Source: Miltoncostaea sp963823515 | GTDB taxonomy: Bacteria; Actinomycetota; Thermoleophilia; Miltoncostaeales; Miltoncostaeaceae | Reading direction: 5' to 3' | Assembly: GCA_963823515.1 (NCBI GenBank) | Contig: CAWGMB010000006.1 | Span: forward strand, 310,001-374,000 | Length of the DNA stretch: 64,000 nt | Shown: piece after piece, positions 19,145 to 27,328 of the stretch | Numbering within the stretch: position 1 is the first letter of the stretch | How the letters are laid out: every line of letters starts with the position of its first letter | Notes under the pieces: model-generated | What the model saw: the letters and a program-made list of their open reading frames with translations, nothing else | Told to the model about the DNA's origin: nothing | Database searches by the model: none | Translations under genes and position numbers: made by a program

Positions 19145-19861
19145 TCAGAGGGCCAGGGGCAGGATGAGCGAGAGCGCCGAGACGACCACGACGCCGGCGG
19201 CGCCGACCGGGACGCCCCGGGAGCCCTGGAGGCGCCAGACCGCCAACGAGACCAGCCCGCCGGCGACGGCCGTGAGCACGATCAGGACGATCTGCCCGGG
19301 CTCGGCGAGACCGCGCGAGAGGCCGACTCCGGCCAGCACCGCGGTCAGCGTGCAGCCGAGGACGATCGACTCGATGCCGTCGGGCTCGCCGCGCCGCAGG
19401 CGCAGCGCCTCGTCGCCGAGCCACAACCCCACCAGCACGTTCCAGGCGGCGAGGATGATCGTGGTCTTGGGCCGGACCCCCGACTCGGAGAGCCAGTCGG
19501 CCCCGAGGTAGGCCCCGACGGCGAGGGCCACGAGCGCGAGCGCGGCGAGCGGCGGCCACGCGAGCCGCAGCGCGTCGCGCTGGCCCTGGTCCATCTCGGC
19601 GGGAGATGGGATCGCGACCGGTCCGGCGCGCAGCACCCGGCCCGAGGCCAGGAGGCGGCGCCGGAGCGCGAGCCCTGCGCCGAACACCGCGACGCCGGCC
19701 ACGGCGCCCACGGCGAGCGACGGCCACGCAGCCTCCGAGGGGCTCGAACCCTCGATGCGCAGGACGTTGTAGACCACGAGCCAGCCGACCACCACGCAGC
19801 CGACGAGCCAGGAGAGCAGGCGAGAGGCCGGCGGCGAGGGTCGGTGGTCGACCGTCGTCAC
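19145..19861 (-). CDS. Multi-pass membrane protein of unknown function
   Basis: 238 residues from GTG 19861, which overlaps the SDR stop (GTGA). Two N-terminal hydrophobic helices (LLSWLVGCVVVGWLVVYNVL and a following Val/Ala-rich one) are separated by a cytoplasmic stretch with MDQGQRDALRL from about five more helices at the C-terminal end. No recognised transport or enzymatic motif. Its tight coupling to rph, rdgB and the SDR gene suggests co-expression, not a shared pathway. Confidence 0.7.
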   Translation of the reverse strand: MTTVDHRPSPPASRLLSWLVGCVVVGWLVVYNVLRIEGSSPSEAAWPSLAVGAVAGVAVFGAGLALRRRLLASGRVLRAGPVAIPSPAEMDQGQRDALRLAWPPLAALALVALAVGAYLGADWLSESGVRPKTTIILAAWNVLVGLWLGDEALRLRRGEPDGIESIVLGCTLTAVLAGVGLSRGLAEPGQIVLIVLTAVAGGLVSLAVWRLQGSRGVPVGAAGVVVVSALSLILPLAL

Positions 19862-20598
19862 GGCCTCACCAGCCGTCCGCCGTCCACCACCAGCGTGTGT
19901 CCCGTCACGTAATCCGCCTCCAGGAGATAGCGGAGCGCCCCCGCCACGTCGTCGGGTGACCCTACCCGCTCGAGGACCGTCTTCCCGACCGCCCGTCGCG
20001 TGGCGGCCTCGCTCGATCCGTCGGGCATCAGCACGGTCCCCGGGGCGATGGCGTTGACCGTGATCTGCGGGCCGAGGGTCTGGGCGAGGCTGCGCGTGAG
20101 CATCACGACCCCCGCCTTCGCGACGCAGTGCGCGGTGAACCGCGGCCACGGCTCGATGCCCCCCACGTCCCCGAGGTTCACGATCCGGCCGAACCCCGCC
20201 TCCGTCATGGCGGGGGCGGCCGCCTGGGCGCAGAAGAAGGGCCCCTTCAGGTTGACCGACAGCGCACGGTCGACCTCGTCCTCGGTGGTGTCGGCGAACG
20301 CCGAGGCCACGAAGTTGGCGGCGGAGTTCACCAGCACGTCGACGCCTCCGAGCGCCTCCTGCGCGTCGGCCACGACGCTCCGGCAGCCCCGGGCCGTGCC
20401 GAGGTCGCCGCTCACGACGACCGCCCTGACGCCGCGCTCGCGACACTCCGCCGCGGTGAGATCGGCGGCCTCCGCCGAGGTGCGGTGGTGCACCGCGACA
20501 TCGAGGCCCATGCGGGCCAGCTCGAGGCAGAGCGCGCGACCCACCCGCACCGCTCCGCCGGTGACCAGCGCCCGGCGGCCCGCGAGCGGCGAGCTCAT
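19858..20598 (-). CDS. Short-chain dehydrogenase/reductase, active-site Tyr replaced by His
   Basis: 246-residue Rossmann protein from ATG 20598, overlapping the rdgB stop. The cofactor motif is VTGGAVRVGRALC, with HHRTS after strand 2, suggesting NADPH as in pteridine-reductase-like SDRs. The structural motif is LVNSAANF and the NPG-like region NAIAPGTVLMP. The catalytic YxxxK is read as HCVAK, so His replaces Tyr while Lys is kept. The usual Ser position is in VNLGDVGG, where no Ser is seen. Either an altered mechanism or a non-catalytic member; the substrate is unknown. Confidence 0.82.
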   Translation of the reverse strand: MSSPLAGRRALVTGGAVRVGRALCLELARMGLDVAVHHRTSAEAADLTAAECRERGVRAVVVSGDLGTARGCRSVVADAQEALGGVDVLVNSAANFVASAFADTTEDEVDRALSVNLKGPFFCAQAAAPAMTEAGFGRIVNLGDVGGIEPWPRFTAHCVAKAGVVMLTRSLAQTLGPQITVNAIAPGTVLMPDGSSEAATRRAVGKTVLERVGSPDDVAGALRYLLEADYVTGHTLVVDGGRLVRP

Positions 20599-21179
20599 CG
20601 GAGGCCGAGCATCGCCGCCATCCGGCGGGCGGCCCGGCCGCGGTGCGAGATGGCCGCCTTCTCGGCCTGGGTCATCTGCGCCATCGATCGCTCGTCGCCC
20701 TCGGGCAGGAACAGCGGGTCGTAGCCGAAGCCCCCCGCCCCCCGCATGGCCGGCGCGATCCGGCCGGAGCAGGTCCCGCTCGAGACCAGCATGCCCCCGT
20801 CGGAGCCGAGGGCCACCAGCACGCACACGAAGGCCGCGGAGCGGTCCTCCACCCCCTCCAGCTCCTCGAGCAGGCGCCGACAGTTGTCGGCGAAGGTGGC
20901 GTCGGGCCCGGCGTAGCGAGAGCTGAACACCCCGGGGCGGCCGCCGAGGGCGTGCACCACCAGCCCCGAGTCGTCGGCGAGCACGAGGGCGTCGTCGTCC
21001 ACCTCGCCACGAAGGGCCGCGGCCTTGATCCATGCGTTCTGGAGGAGCGTGACCCCGGTCTCCTCGGGATCGAAGCCGGCGGGTGCCCCGCTGACGCGCG
21101 CGCCCGCGAGGAGCGGCTCGAGCTCGGCCACCTTGTGCAGGTTGCCGGTGGCCAGGACGATCCGCGGGCCGGAGCTCAC
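20595..21179 (-). CDS. rdgB: XTP/dITP diphosphatase (RdgB/HAM1)
   Basis: 194 residues from GTG 21179. Removes non-canonical purine nucleoside triphosphates (XTP, dITP, ITP). ATGNLHKVAELEPLL at the start is the substrate-binding motif; LADDSGLVVHALGGRPGVFSSRYAG holds the conserved acidic and Arg residues; GFGYDPLFLPEGDERSMAQM and SHRGRA complete the family signature. GTG overlaps the rph stop by 4 bp. The rph-rdgB pair is a very common bacterial arrangement. Confidence 0.95.
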   Translation of the reverse strand: MSSGPRIVLATGNLHKVAELEPLLAGARVSGAPAGFDPEETGVTLLQNAWIKAAALRGEVDDDALVLADDSGLVVHALGGRPGVFSSRYAGPDATFADNCRRLLEELEGVEDRSAAFVCVLVALGSDGGMLVSSGTCSGRIAPAMRGAGGFGYDPLFLPEGDERSMAQMTQAEKAAISHRGRAARRMAAMLGLR

Positions 21180-21889
21180 GCCACGGCGACCGACTGGGCG
21201 GTGGTCAGCTCGCGTACGCCGGCCTCGGCCAGATCGAGCAGCGCGTCGAGCTCACCCCGCGAGAACGTGCTGCCCTCGGCCGTCGCCTGCACCTCCACCA
21301 GCTTGCCCCCGCCGGTCATCACGACGTTCATGTCCGACTCGGCCCGCGAGTCCTCGACGTAGGCGAGATCGAGCAGCGGCACGCCGTCGACCATGCCCAC
21401 GCTGACGGCGGCGATCGAATCGACGAGGGGCAGCGCCTCGAGCCGCCCGGCCTCCACGAGGCCCGAGAGCGCCTGGTGCAGCGCGACCCACGCCCCACAG
21501 ATACTCGCGCAGCGGGTGCCGCCGTCGGCCTGGAGCACGTCGCAGTCGAGCCAGACGGTGCGCTCGCCCAGCGCCTCCATGTCGACCACCGCGCGCACCG
21601 AGCGGCCGATGAGCCGCTGGATCTCCGTGGTGCGGCCGTCGGGGCGCCCCTTGGCCACGTCGCGCGGCTTGCGGTCGCCGGTCGACCCGGGGAGCATCCC
21701 GTACTCGGCGGTGACCCAGCCCTTGCCGCGGCCACGCATCCAGCCGGGGACGTTCTCGTCGATCGACGCGGTGCAGATCACCCGCGTGCGGCCCACCGAG
21801 ATCAAGGCGCTGCCGTGGGCCGTCTCGACGAAGCCGGGGAGGATGTCGACCGGGCGGAGCAGGTCGGGGGTTCGTCCGTCGGCGCGCAT
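21176..21889 (-). CDS. rph: Ribonuclease PH
   Basis: 237 residues from ATG 21889. Phosphorolytic 3' exoribonuclease that trims tRNA precursors. Signatures are MRADGRTPDLLRP, WVTAEYGMLPGSTGDRKPRD and the phosphate-binding GRTTEIQRLIGRSVR, plus CDVLQADGGTRCASICGAWVAL and DLAYVEDSRAESDMNVVMT. Length is typical for the single-domain enzyme. It heads the co-directional run into rdgB, the SDR, the membrane protein and the zinc ribbon. Confidence 0.97.
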   Translation of the reverse strand: MRADGRTPDLLRPVDILPGFVETAHGSALISVGRTRVICTASIDENVPGWMRGRGKGWVTAEYGMLPGSTGDRKPRDVAKGRPDGRTTEIQRLIGRSVRAVVDMEALGERTVWLDCDVLQADGGTRCASICGAWVALHQALSGLVEAGRLEALPLVDSIAAVSVGMVDGVPLLDLAYVEDSRAESDMNVVMTGGGKLVEVQATAEGSTFSRGELDALLDLAEAGVRELTTAQSVAVA

Positions 21890-21949
21890 CAGCGGCAGCT
21901 TAGCGTCGCGCCTCGGCGCGCTCCGCCAGGCCCGGATACGATCGGTCTC

Positions 21950-22705
21950 ATGCCCGACGCACCCCGGCATCTCGCCGAGCTCCTGGCCGAGGCCGAGTAC
22001 GCGGTCGTCCTGACAGGGGCCGGCGTCTCGACCGAGAGCGGGATCCCCGACTTCCGCTCCCCCGGAGGCGTGTGGGAGACGGTCGACCCGATGGAGGTCG
22101 CCTCGATGCAGACCTTCCTCACCGATCCGGAGCGCTTCTGGCGCTTCCACCGCCCGCGCATCGACATGCTGCGCAGCGTGGCGCCGAACCCGGCGCACCA
22201 CGCGGTGGTCGAGCTCGAGCGCCGGGGCATCGTGAAGGCGGTCCTCACCCAGAACATCGACGGCCTGCACGCCACGGCCGGCTCGCGTGAGCTGATCCAG
22301 ATGCACGGGGGCCTCGACCGCGGCATGTGCCTGCGCTGCGGCGCGCGCATCGCGTTCGACGAGCTGGTCGCGCGGGCCGACGCCTCGCCCAACGGCGTCC
22401 CCCTGTGCGACTGTGGCTTCCCGATGAAGAGCGGCGTGGTCATGTTCGGCGAGAACCTCCCCGCCGACGAGATCGCCGCGGCCTTCGATCAGGCCGAGCG
22501 TGCCGACGTGATGCTCGTGATCGGCAGCTCCCTGCTGGTCACGCCGGTCAGCCGGCTCCCCGCCGTGGTCCTCGAGCGCGGCGGGGCGCTCGCCATCCTC
22601 ACCGAGGGCGAGACCCCCTACGACGACCGCACCGCAGTGCGCCTGCACGGGCGCGCCGGCGTGCAGCTCGCCGAGACCCTGGCCGCGCTCGACGCCCTGG
22701 CCTGA
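21950..22705 (+). CDS. cobB: NAD-dependent protein deacylase (sirtuin)
   Basis: 251 residues from ATG 21950, 60 bp divergent from rph. NAD-binding GAGVSTESGIPDFRS, then QNIDGLH and the catalytic His in IQMHGGL. The zinc knuckle is CLRCG followed by CDCG, a shortened second pair. FGENLPADE and VIGSSLLVTPVSRLP complete the Rossmann part. It removes acyl groups from protein lysines with NAD. The mix of motifs fits the class U/III bacterial sirtuins; acyl preference cannot be judged. Confidence 0.93.
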   Translation: MPDAPRHLAELLAEAEYAVVLTGAGVSTESGIPDFRSPGGVWETVDPMEVASMQTFLTDPERFWRFHRPRIDMLRSVAPNPAHHAVVELERRGIVKAVLTQNIDGLHATAGSRELIQMHGGLDRGMCLRCGARIAFDELVARADASPNGVPLCDCGFPMKSGVVMFGENLPADEIAAAFDQAERADVMLVIGSSLLVTPVSRLPAVVLERGGALAILTEGETPYDDRTAVRLHGRAGVQLAETLAALDALA

Positions 22706-22708
22706 TAC

Positions 22709-23590
22709 TCAGACCGTCGCCCGCCAGAGCGCGTCCTGGCCGAGCGGCACGCGCTCGGCGCGGCCGTCGGCGGCGAGGCGCAGCAGCGCGGCCTCGGCGG
22801 CCCCGCGGTCGGGCGCGTCGTTGCGGCGGGCGAGCAGCGCGGCCACCTCCTGCGTGACCAGGCCGTCGGCGAAGTGGGCAAGGAGCGGAGCGGGTCCGTC
22901 CGGAGGCGGGCGCCGGTCGAGACCCGGATCGAGGTTGGCGACGAGAGCGTCGTAGACCTCGACCGGCTGCCACCCGCCGGCGATCAGCGTCCGACCGGCG
23001 GCTTCGAAGACGATCGAGGGCGCCGTGAAGCGGACCGGTCCGTCGGTGGTGGCGGTCTTCCCCTGGGCCTCCGCCGCCGTCCCGGCGGCGGAGCGGGCCT
23101 CGGCACGGTCCCGCTGGTAGGCGACATCGACCGCCGGGTCGTCGAGGAGCGCCACGATCGCCGCCGCGTCGAGACCGGGCGCCAGAGAGAGGGCCGCGGC
23201 GATGTCCCCGGCGTCGTCGAGCAGCGCCCGGGAGGTGAAGTTGGCGATCTGCAGCGCCCGCAACGCCCGCCACTCGCCGCCCGGATCCAGGATCCGGGCG
23301 GCGATCACCGCTCGGCAGGCCCTCGCCGTACCGGGCACCCGGTCCTTGGGCAGGAGCGCGAAGGGCATGCCGAAGCGATCCCGGAACTCGACATGGTCGG
23401 CGACCACCGAGGCGGGCGTGTAGCCGCTGCGCAGGTAGCGCTGCCCGTCCTCGGCGAGGCCGATCAGGACGGCGCGCCAGTCGAGCCCCGCTCCGTAGCG
23501 CCACTCCATCACCCTGAGCGCCGGCATGGCCGAGTAGGCCCAGGGGCAACCGGGATCGGTGTACAGCACGGCACGGACCGGCGTCCCCAT
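22709..23590 (-). CDS. DsbA-family thioredoxin-fold protein (FrnE-like)
   Basis: About 293 residues from ATG 23590, two bases after the stop of the upstream hydrolase. LYTDPGCPWAYSAMPAL is the DsbA/2-hydroxychromene isomerase-type start with a single active-site Cys (CPWA, not CxxC). A helical insertion follows, then FTAPSIVFEAAGR, where Pro is the cis-proline of the fold. The C-terminal ~60 residues are extra and may be a small helical domain. Cytoplasmic: no signal peptide. With a single Cys it may bind glutathione or act as an isomerase; the substrate is unknown. Confidence 0.7.
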   Translation of the reverse strand: MGTPVRAVLYTDPGCPWAYSAMPALRVMEWRYGAGLDWRAVLIGLAEDGQRYLRSGYTPASVVADHVEFRDRFGMPFALLPKDRVPGTARACRAVIAARILDPGGEWRALRALQIANFTSRALLDDAGDIAAALSLAPGLDAAAIVALLDDPAVDVAYQRDRAEARSAAGTAAEAQGKTATTDGPVRFTAPSIVFEAAGRTLIAGGWQPVEVYDALVANLDPGLDRRPPPDGPAPLLAHFADGLVTQEVAALLARRNDAPDRGAAEAALLRLAADGRAERVPLGQDALWRATV

Positions 23591-23592
23591 GC

Positions 23593-24540
23593 TCACAACC
23601 GCTGGTCCAGCCATGAGACGACCGCCTCGGTCAGGGGCTCGTGCAGCCCGGAGAACCCGTGGTCGGCCTCCGGGATCGTCTCCCGCAGGACGCTCGGGCA
23701 GTCACCCTGGCGCGCGATGGCCTCCAGCTGGAAGCCCTCCTCCTCGCGCACCAGCTCGTCCTCGCCCGCCTGGATGATGGCCAGCGGAACGGTCACGTGC
23801 CCGATCCGCAGGCGCGACTCGGCGTGCGGCGCCCGGGGGCCGCGGGAGAACCACCAGGTGCGGTAGGTCCAGATCTCTCCGTCGAGCGGCCGGTCGCCGA
23901 AGGCCCGGGCGTGGCGCACGATGAAGATGCGGTCGCGCCCGGGGTCCTCGAAGTCGGGTGCCAGGCGGTGGTGCACGAGGTCGGTGACCTCGGCGTAGCC
24001 CGGGTCGGCGCCGAAGTAATCCCAGCGCAGGCGCAGCGCGGCCGGAAGCGAGGCCGGGTGCGCAAGGGTGCAGACACCGATCACGTCGGCCGGCTGACGC
24101 AGCGCCTGGTAGTGGGTGACGATCGTCGAGCCCATGCTGAAGCCCAGCAGCACGATCCGGCGGAAGCCGCGGCGGCGGAGCACCGCGAGCGCGGCGTCGA
24201 TGTCGAGGGGCGTGCGGTGCATCAGCCCGCCGCCGAAGATGACGCCGTAGTTGGCCATGCGGGTGTTGACCGAGAGCACCGTGAAGCCGGCATTGGCCAG
24301 GCCGAACGACACCCGGCGCGGGACGCCGGTGAGGTAGTTGCCGACCGAGCCGTGCACCACCAGCACGGCGAGGCGCTTGCGTTGCGGATCGGCGTCGGCC
24401 GCCGGCTTGAAGATCATCCCGTCCCACTTCTGGCCGTCTTCGGTGTGGGTCACCACCAGGTCGATCGCCAGGTCGCGGTCGTCGGCGCCGAACAGCGGGG
24501 GTCGCAGCCGGCCGCCGCGGTTGGTGATCCGCGGGCTCAC
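23593..24540 (-). CDS. Alpha/beta hydrolase, tandem paralogue 1
   Basis: 315 residues from GTG 24540, overlapping the preceding stop (GTGA). Nucleophile elbow LLGFSMGSTIV, oxyanion region VVHGSVGNYLTG, acid in QAGEDELVREEEG and His in EADHGFSGLHE form the triad. It shares the unusual segments TRMANYG and IWTYRTWWFSRGP with the next gene, showing a tandem duplication. No signal peptide, probably a cytoplasmic esterase/lipase-like enzyme of unknown substrate. Confidence 0.82.
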   Translation of the reverse strand: MSPRITNRGGRLRPPLFGADDRDLAIDLVVTHTEDGQKWDGMIFKPAADADPQRKRLAVLVVHGSVGNYLTGVPRRVSFGLANAGFTVLSVNTRMANYGVIFGGGLMHRTPLDIDAALAVLRRRGFRRIVLLGFSMGSTIVTHYQALRQPADVIGVCTLAHPASLPAALRLRWDYFGADPGYAEVTDLVHHRLAPDFEDPGRDRIFIVRHARAFGDRPLDGEIWTYRTWWFSRGPRAPHAESRLRIGHVTVPLAIIQAGEDELVREEEGFQLEAIARQGDCPSVLRETIPEADHGFSGLHEPLTEAVVSWLDQRL

Positions 24541-25433
24541 ACCCGCTCGCGCAGCCAGGAGATCACAGCGTGGAGCGTCTCGATCTCGTGGTCCTGGAAG
24601 CTGTGGGGCGCTCCGTCGATGCGGATCACGGTCACGTCCCAGTTGCCCGCCGTGCGCGCGACGTTCGCGAGCGCCACCGCCTCCTCGAACCGCACCACCT
24701 CGTCGCCGGTGCCCTGCACCAGCAGGATCGGCGCCCGGACCTGGCCGATCTGCCGGAACGCCATCGCCGGGACGGCCGCCGGCCCGCGCGAGTGCCACCA
24801 GGTGCGATACGTGTAGACCTCGCTGTCGGAGGGGCGGGTGCTCGGCCCGCGGCTACGCTCCACCACGAAGAGCCGGTCGTCGTCGGGTGCGTCGGGGTTC
24901 GCCCCGATGGCCCTGCGCACGGTTCGGGTCAGCTCGCCGTACTCGGGGACCGCGCCGAAGCGCTCGGCGCGGTTCTGCATCGCCTGTGGCAGGCCCCACG
25001 GGTTGCCCAGGCACACCAGCCCGCGCAGGTCGGGCACATGGTGGGTGGCGGCGAAGCGGGTGGCCAGGGTCGCCCCGCTCGAGTAGCCGGACAGGATGAT
25101 GGTGTCGTAGTCGTGCGCGCGCAGCCAGCGCACGGCCGCTTCGACGTCGCGGGTCGCGTCATCGAAGATCGCCTGCCCGAAGAGCTGGCCGACGTTTGCC
25201 ATCCGGGTCTCGAGCACCAGCACCGGGTAGCCCGCGCGGGCCAGGGGCGACGGGAAGAAGCGCAAAGTGCCCACGAGGAAGTTCCCCATGATCCCGTGGA
25301 TGTGGACGATGGCCGTGCGCCGGCCCGACGCGCGCTCACGCCCGCGGGCCGCCCGCTCGTCGATCTCGAAGAGGGCGTCATGTACCTCTCCGTCCTCGGC
25401 GGTGATGCTCACAAGGCGACGGTCAACGGGCAT
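24537..25433 (-). CDS. Alpha/beta hydrolase, tandem paralogue 2
   Basis: 298 residues from ATG 25433. Oxyanion region HIHGIMGNFLVGT, nucleophile in LSGYSSGATLAT, acid in VQGTGDEVVRFEE and His in DGAPHSFQDHE. TRMANVG and VYTYRTWWHSRGP are shared with its neighbour, but overall identity looks moderate, so the duplication is old. First gene of the hydrolase-hydrolase-DsbA-like series. Confidence 0.82.
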   Translation of the reverse strand: MPVDRRLVSITAEDGEVHDALFEIDERAARGRERASGRRTAIVHIHGIMGNFLVGTLRFFPSPLARAGYPVLVLETRMANVGQLFGQAIFDDATRDVEAAVRWLRAHDYDTIILSGYSSGATLATRFAATHHVPDLRGLVCLGNPWGLPQAMQNRAERFGAVPEYGELTRTVRRAIGANPDAPDDDRLFVVERSRGPSTRPSDSEVYTYRTWWHSRGPAAVPAMAFRQIGQVRAPILLVQGTGDEVVRFEEAVALANVARTAGNWDVTVIRIDGAPHSFQDHEIETLHAVISWLRERV

Positions 25434-25489
25434 CGCTCGCGGTTCCTATTCCGGAGAGGGGACGAGGACCACGGCGCTACGATACCGGG

Positions 25490-25834
25490 GTGGCCTCCAC
25501 CGATCGCCTCGCCGTCCGCCTCCTCTTCAGCCGAGCGTGCCCGTCGCACGAGGAGGCTCTCGCGCTGCTGCGCACAGCCGCCCGCGACGCCGGTGTCGAA
25601 ATGGACCTCAGCGTCGTCGAGGTGGTGAGCGACGCCCAGGCCCGCGAGCTGGCCTTCCCCGGCTCGCCGACCTACCTGATCGGCGCCGACGATCCGTTCG
25701 CGCCCGTGTCCCCGGGCCACGACTTCCAGCACGACGCGTGCCGCGCATACGCGCGGCGGGGTGGCCGCATCGGCCCGCTGCCGCATCACGACGACCTCGT
25801 CGCCGCGCTCCGCGCGGCAAGGGAGAGCGCATGA
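25490..25834 (+). CDS. Small thioredoxin-fold protein with CPSH motif
   Basis: 114 residues from GTG 25490, divergent from the hydrolases by 57 bp. RLLFSRACPSHEEALALL resembles glutaredoxin/alkylmercury-lyase-like folds, with one active-site Cys followed by Pro-Ser-His. FPGSPTYLIGADDPF gives the strand carrying the cis-Pro (SPT). Similar small proteins are annotated as DF-family (seleno)proteins, where this Cys can be Sec; here it is Cys. Stop overlaps the ATG of the next gene, so the two are probably partners. Confidence 0.6.
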   Translation: MASTDRLAVRLLFSRACPSHEEALALLRTAARDAGVEMDLSVVEVVSDAQARELAFPGSPTYLIGADDPFAPVSPGHDFQHDACRAYARRGGRIGPLPHHDDLVAALRAARESA

Positions 25835-26367
25835 GCATCGCCATCGGGGACCCCGCGCCCGGCTTCCGGCTGCCCACCACGGACGGAGGCGCGGCCTCGC
25901 TCGACGGGCTGGCCGGCGCGCCGGCGGTCGTCGTCGCCTTCTGGTGCAACCACTGCCCCTACGTGCGGGCGTGGGAGGAGCGCTTCGACGCGATCGCGCG
26001 CGAGTACGCCGCGCGGGGCGTCGCCACGGTCGCGATCTGCGCCAACGACGCCGAGAGCCACCCCGGCGACTCGTTCGAGGCGATGGCCGAACGCGCCGCC
26101 GAGCGCGGCTACGTCTTCCCCTACGCCCGCGACGACTCCCAGGAGGTGCCGCGGGCCTACGGCGCCGAGCGCACCCCGGAGGTCTTCGTGCTCGACGCCG
26201 ATCGCCGGCTGGCCTACCACGGCGCGATCGACGACAGCACCGACCCGGACGCCGTCTCGCTCCACCACCTGCGCGCGGCCCTCGACGCGGTGCTCGCCGG
26301 CGAGGTGCCCGAGCGGGCCGAGACCCCGGCGGTCGGGTGCACGATCAAGTGGAGGAGGGGCGGCTGA
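25831..26367 (+). CDS. Thioredoxin/AhpC-TSA-family redoxin
   Basis: 178 residues from ATG 25831. Peroxiredoxin-like start IGDPAPGFRLPTTDGG, then AFWCNHCPYVRAWEERF with a Cys-x-x-Cys site (CNHC), and TPEVFVLDADRRLAYHG with the cis-Pro. The thiol-redox motif and insertion are those of the single-domain redoxin group related to ResA/TlpA but without a signal peptide, so cytoplasmic. Coupled to the preceding CPSH protein by a 4-bp overlap. Confidence 0.82.
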   Translation: MSIAIGDPAPGFRLPTTDGGAASLDGLAGAPAVVVAFWCNHCPYVRAWEERFDAIAREYAARGVATVAICANDAESHPGDSFEAMAERAAERGYVFPYARDDSQEVPRAYGAERTPEVFVLDADRRLAYHGAIDDSTDPDAVSLHHLRAALDAVLAGEVPERAETPAVGCTIKWRRGG

Positions 26368-26386
26368 GGCCGCCGACGCCCTGGGA

Positions 26387-26869
26387 CTAGGCGGTCGCGC
26401 CGAGCCGCCCGTAGGCGCGGTTGCAGTAGAGCAGCGGGTCGGTGCCGGACCGCTCGGCCGAGACCACCCGGCCCACGAGGATCGTGTGGTCGCCGCCGTC
26501 GAGGGTCGAGTGCGCCTCGCACACCAGGCGGGCGACGCCGAACGGCAGCAGCGGCGCGTCGAAGGGGCCGGACTCGGCCGGATAGCCGTCGAACTTCTCG
26601 GTGCCGGGGCGGGCGAAGAGCGCCGACATCTCGGCCTGCGCCGCGCCGAGTACGTGGATGGCGAAACCGGGCGCGCTCACGAGGCCCTCGTGCGCCCGCG
26701 CCGTGCAGGCGACGCACACCAGCACCAGCGGCGGGTCGAGGGACAGCGAGGAGAAGCTGGCGGCCGTCATGCCGACCGGCTCCCCGTCGTGCCGCGCGGT
26801 GACGACCGTGACGCCGCTGGCCCACCTGGCCAGGGTGTCGCGGAACTCGTTCTCGGAGACGCTCTCCAC
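26387..26869 (-). CDS. Flavin reductase-like FMN-binding protein
   Basis: 160 residues from GTG 26869. Split-barrel flavin reductase fold: FRDTLARWASGVTVVTARHDGE, GMTAASFSSLSLDPPLVLVCV and the late His segment STLDGGDHTILVGRVV. These proteins reduce FMN/FAD with NAD(P)H, often serving a monooxygenase; no partner oxygenase is visible here. It follows the heliorhodopsin-derived gene on the same strand after 45 bp, so the two are probably co-transcribed. Confidence 0.88.
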   Translation of the reverse strand: MESVSENEFRDTLARWASGVTVVTARHDGEPVGMTAASFSSLSLDPPLVLVCVACTARAHEGLVSAPGFAIHVLGAAQAEMSALFARPGTEKFDGYPAESGPFDAPLLPFGVARLVCEAHSTLDGGDHTILVGRVVSAERSGTDPLLYCNRAYGRLGATA

Positions 26870-26914
26870 GGCGGTCAGGTTACTTGTGCGGGTGAGGGCG
26901 CGCCCGGGACCTCC

Positions 26915-27328
26915 TCAGCCGTCGAGCGCGCTGGCGAACACCTGCCAGGCGAGGGCGGACGTCGCGACGAGGCTGGTGACCACGTGGGCCTTCTCGCTGA
27001 ACACCACGTCCCGGGCGGTGTTGCGCCCGGGACGCAGGTTGCGCTCGTACCAGCCGCGCACCGGCGGTGTCGCCATCAACAGGTGGTCCGCCGCGGCCAG
27101 GAACAGGAAGAGGGCGACGAACGGCGCGACGCGCAGGTCGGTGAGGAGCTCGGGCGCGCCCGGCCCATCGCCCGGCGGGCCGGCGAGGAACGATGCGGTG
27201 ACCGGCGTCGCGAAGTCGTTGGCCAGCGCCAGGATGACCACGCCCCGCACGAGGTGGGCGAGACCGACGGCGACGTTCAGGACCCGAAGGCCGCCGAGGC
27301 TCCCGGGCCGGCTGGTGGCCGTGCTCAT
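26915..27328 (-). CDS. Three-helix heliorhodopsin-derived protein lacking the retinal lysine
   Basis: 137 residues from ATG 27328. Helix 1 (LNVAVGLAHLVRGVVILALA) and the following NDFATPVTASFLAGPPG match helix 1 of heliorhodopsins, which carry LALANDFALP and GPPG at the same place. Helix 2 is FVALFLFLAAADHLLMA, followed by WYERNLRPGRNTAR. The third helix, SEKAHVVTSLVATSALAWQ then VFASAL, matches heliorhodopsin helix 7 (SLVAKSALAWQ) but with Thr in place of the Schiff-base Lys (codon ACG at 26962-26960). Helices 3-6 are absent, so this is about half the usual ~255 residues. Start and stop are clean. It cannot bind retinal in the known way. Role unknown; a flavin reductase follows on the same strand. 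The homology is from memory of the reference sequence. Confidence 0.75.
   Translation of the reverse strand: MSTATSRPGSLGGLRVLNVAVGLAHLVRGVVILALANDFATPVTASFLAGPPGDGPGAPELLTDLRVAPFVALFLFLAAADHLLMATPPVRGWYERNLRPGRNTARDVVFSEKAHVVTSLVATSALAWQVFASALDG

Noticed and set aside
22709..23590. Classic DsbA disulfide oxidase
   Set aside because: Active site is CPWA with a single Cys and there is no signal peptide, so periplasmic disulfide formation is unlikely.
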